Below are positions 60,921 to 62,358 of a stretch of 62,358 nt of DNA, piece by piece. This DNA is from an uncultured Lachnospiraceae bacterium (lineage in GTDB: Bacteria > Bacillota > Clostridia > Lachnospirales > Lachnospiraceae), in contig CACZSI010000035.1 of assembly GCA_902783775.1 (NCBI GenBank), forward strand, positions 1-62,358, given 5' to 3'. The notes below the pieces were generated by a model. That model searched no databases. It had not been told where the DNA came from and worked only from the letters and a program-made list of their open reading frames with translations. A program made the translations under genes and the position numbers. Numbering within the stretch: position 1 is the stretch's first letter; each line of letters begins with the position of its first letter.

Positions 60921-62358
60921 ATCAGACGACCTATTTTTAATATGTTGATTGCCTTTGTTTTTGGAGAGATAATAGCACAGTTAAGACAGATTCACCTAAT
61001 TAGCCTTAGGGAATCTGTCTTTATGCTTTTTTTAGGGATTATAACTATTTTTATTTTATTTTTTAAATCAAAGATTAAGATAGCATTAAGCATAGCTTTT
61101 ATGATGTTATCAGCTTTGTGGGCAATGTCTATTACCCTAGATTATTTAGAGTCAGAAAAAAATTTTTATAAGCATAATGAAAAAGAGGTTATAGCCACCG
61201 GATTTATAAGTAGCATAGAATTAGGACAGTATAATAATAAGATTTATTTAAAGGATGTTTTAATTAACAATAAAAAATATCCTTTAATAGTGGTGCTTAA
61301 AAATCCCAGCTTAGAGGATGAGTCATATTTTAAGATAGGGCGAAAAGTCGTATTTAGTATAGAGACTACTAAGATGGAAAGGCCTTCTAATCCGGGAAAT
61401 TTTAACGAGGAAAAATATTATAAGTCAATAGGAGTGGTAGGTAAGGCTAAGCTTATTGATATTTTAAAGATTTATTCTAATTATAGTGACAGTCAGGAAT
61501 ATTTAAGTGATCTAAGAAAGTATTTAGAAAAAAAGTTAGATCAGATTAAAAGCTCTAAAAGTCCTATATTTAACACTTTAATTAACAATAATATTGGCAT
61601 TTTTAAAACCATTCTTCTAGGAGAGAAAATGGAGGATGCCCAGAAAAAAGAGATATTTAGAATGGCCGGAATAGCACATATACTAGCTATTAGCGGACTT
61701 CATATTAGTATAATTGGTTTAGGTTTATATAAGCTAATTAGAAAGAAGCGAGGTATAAAACTATCCGCCATAATAGCCATAACTGTGGTTGTGATGTTTA
61801 GTGTGATGACTGGTATGTCATTGTCTGCTAAAAGAGCCATGATAATGTTTATAATTTATATGATATCTCAGGTGCTAGGAAGAAAAGAGGACAGCATAAA
61901 TTCTATCAGTTTTGCGGCGTTATTTATACTAGCTTATAATCCAATGGCCATTATAAATTCAGGCTTTCAGTTATCATTTGTGGCCATAATCTCCATAAAA
62001 GTTTTATTGCCGATGATAATGGTGATAGTAAGAGATCTTAAAATTAAGTGGCTTAAAATTATTATTCCCGGACTTATGGTTTGGAGTATGATATGCCCAC
62101 TTATAGCCTATAGCTATTATGAATTGCCGAGTTTTTCTATTATTCTAAATCTGTTAGTGGTGCCTCTTATGGTAATTCCTATGATAACGGGAATAATAGC
62201 ACTTTTAGTATCGTTATTATCGCCAATAATCGGAGGCAAAGTCTTAGTTATTTCAAAAATACTATTACTTCCCGGAAGTGGAATTTTCGCTCTTTATTAT
62301 AAACTAAGTGATATAGCCATTAAGCTTCCTTTAGGCAATGTAATAGTAGGAAGAGTCA
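60921..62358 (+). CDS. comEC: ComEC/Rec2 DNA-uptake channel, 5' part, runs off the window
   Basis: An open frame of 479 codons without stop to the window end encodes the N-terminal part of ComEC. It contains early transmembrane helices, an OB-like (DUF4131) region with RPSNPGNFNEEKYYKSIGV, and the competence domain starting with FRMAGIAHILAISGLHISIIG, then several helices. The C-terminal beta-lactamase-like domain would lie beyond the window. No ATG stands at the expected start: a perfect AGGAGG (60910-60915) is followed after 5 bases by ATC AGA CGA CCT, where ATG would give the MRRP start I expect for clostridial ComEC. ATC at 60921 or ATT at 60918 would be rare start codons; the first in-frame ATG, 60942, has no ribosome site. 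Confidence 0.88.
   Translation, partial: MRRPIFNMLIAFVFGEIIAQLRQIHLISLRESVFMLFLGIITIFILFFKSKIKIALSIAFMMLSALWAMSITLDYLESEKNFYKHNEKEVIATGFISSIELGQYNNKIYLKDVLINNKKYPLIVVLKNPSLEDESYFKIGRKVVFSIETTKMERPSNPGNFNEEKYYKSIGVVGKAKLIDILKIYSNYSDSQEYLSDLRKYLEKKLDQIKSSKSPIFNTLINNNIGIFKTILLGEKMEDAQKKEIFRMAGIAHILAISGLHISIIGLGLYKLIRKKRGIKLSAIIAITVVVMFSVMTGMSLSAKRAMIMFIIYMISQVLGRKEDSINSISFAALFILAYNPMAIINSGFQLSFVAIISIKVLLPMIMVIVRDLKIKWLKIIIPGLMVWSMICPLIAYSYYELPSFSIILNLLVVPLMVIPMITGIIALLVSLLSPIIGGKVLVISKILLLPGSGIFALYYKLSDIAIKLPLGNVIVGRV

Overview
The window looks like a chromosomal segment from a low-GC Firmicute, most likely a gut or rumen Lachnospiraceae (order Eubacteriales). The basis is AT-rich intergenic DNA, strong AGGAGG-type ribosome sites, codon use rich in TTA/AGA, lipoproteins and secreted proteins ending in Lys-rich Fn3 modules, a CsbB/YfhO-type pair, a ComEA/ComEC locus and an argCJBD cluster with a divergent argG. 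I see no rRNA or tRNA gene, CRISPR array, insertion sequence or prophage. This is mostly ordinary housekeeping DNA with a few unusual features.

Layout. 1-6.2 kb: secreted DNA/RNA nuclease; nadA-mnmA; then a sulfur operon in which a 42-codon Cys-rich reading frame precedes cysK and metY. 6.2-11.5 kb: TetR regulator, a large coiled-repeat lipoprotein and an MMPL/RND transporter. 11.5-14.2 kb: cytidylate-kinase-like protein, a secreted Fn3 protein and a SecB-like chaperone. 14.2-22.5 kb: P-loop kinase, gltX, UvrD-type helicase, DUF1292 protein, SH3 membrane protein, folC, an unknown protein with a Cys tail, and pheA. 22.5-25.1 kb (minus strand): alpha/beta hydrolase and an ABC-F ATPase. 25.3-31.9 kb: small membrane protein with a structured 3' region, a GH13 protein without visible catalytic residues, TraX, a four-module GH16 beta-glucanase, and trpS. 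32-35 kb: secreted transglutaminase-like protein abutting a CotH-kinase gene that has lost its 5' half. 35.2-44.9 kb: a probable seven-gene operon (GNAT, histidine phosphatase, type II topoisomerase B and A subunits, cell-wall glucosaminidase, degenerate HAD protein, PrsA-like lipoprotein). 45-50.7 kb (minus strand): YfhO and GT2 membrane glycosylation pair, small secreted protein, argG. 51-55.4 kb: argC-argJ-argB-argD. 55.5 kb to the end: Na/Pi transporter with PhoU-like tail, comEA, a two-component system, a GerM lipoprotein and the 5' part of comEC, which runs off the window.

How the genes work together. The sulfur operon encodes O-acetylserine and O-acetylhomoserine sulfhydrylation, and its leader frame is dense in Cys codons, which suggests cysteine-sensing attenuation. 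argG and argCJBD fire from divergent promoters whose -35 hexamers both lie inside ARG-box-like palindromes. ComEA, ComEC and the EndA-like nuclease are parts of a DNA-uptake apparatus.

Most notable: the Cys-rich leader before cysK; a GH13 protein with all four catalytic regions eroded; a comEC gene whose best-placed start codon is ATC; an ABC-F protein with one canonical and one degenerate ATP site; a deletion-like fusion at the CotH gene; and multiple TTTACA/TGTAAA half-sites before the tetR gene.
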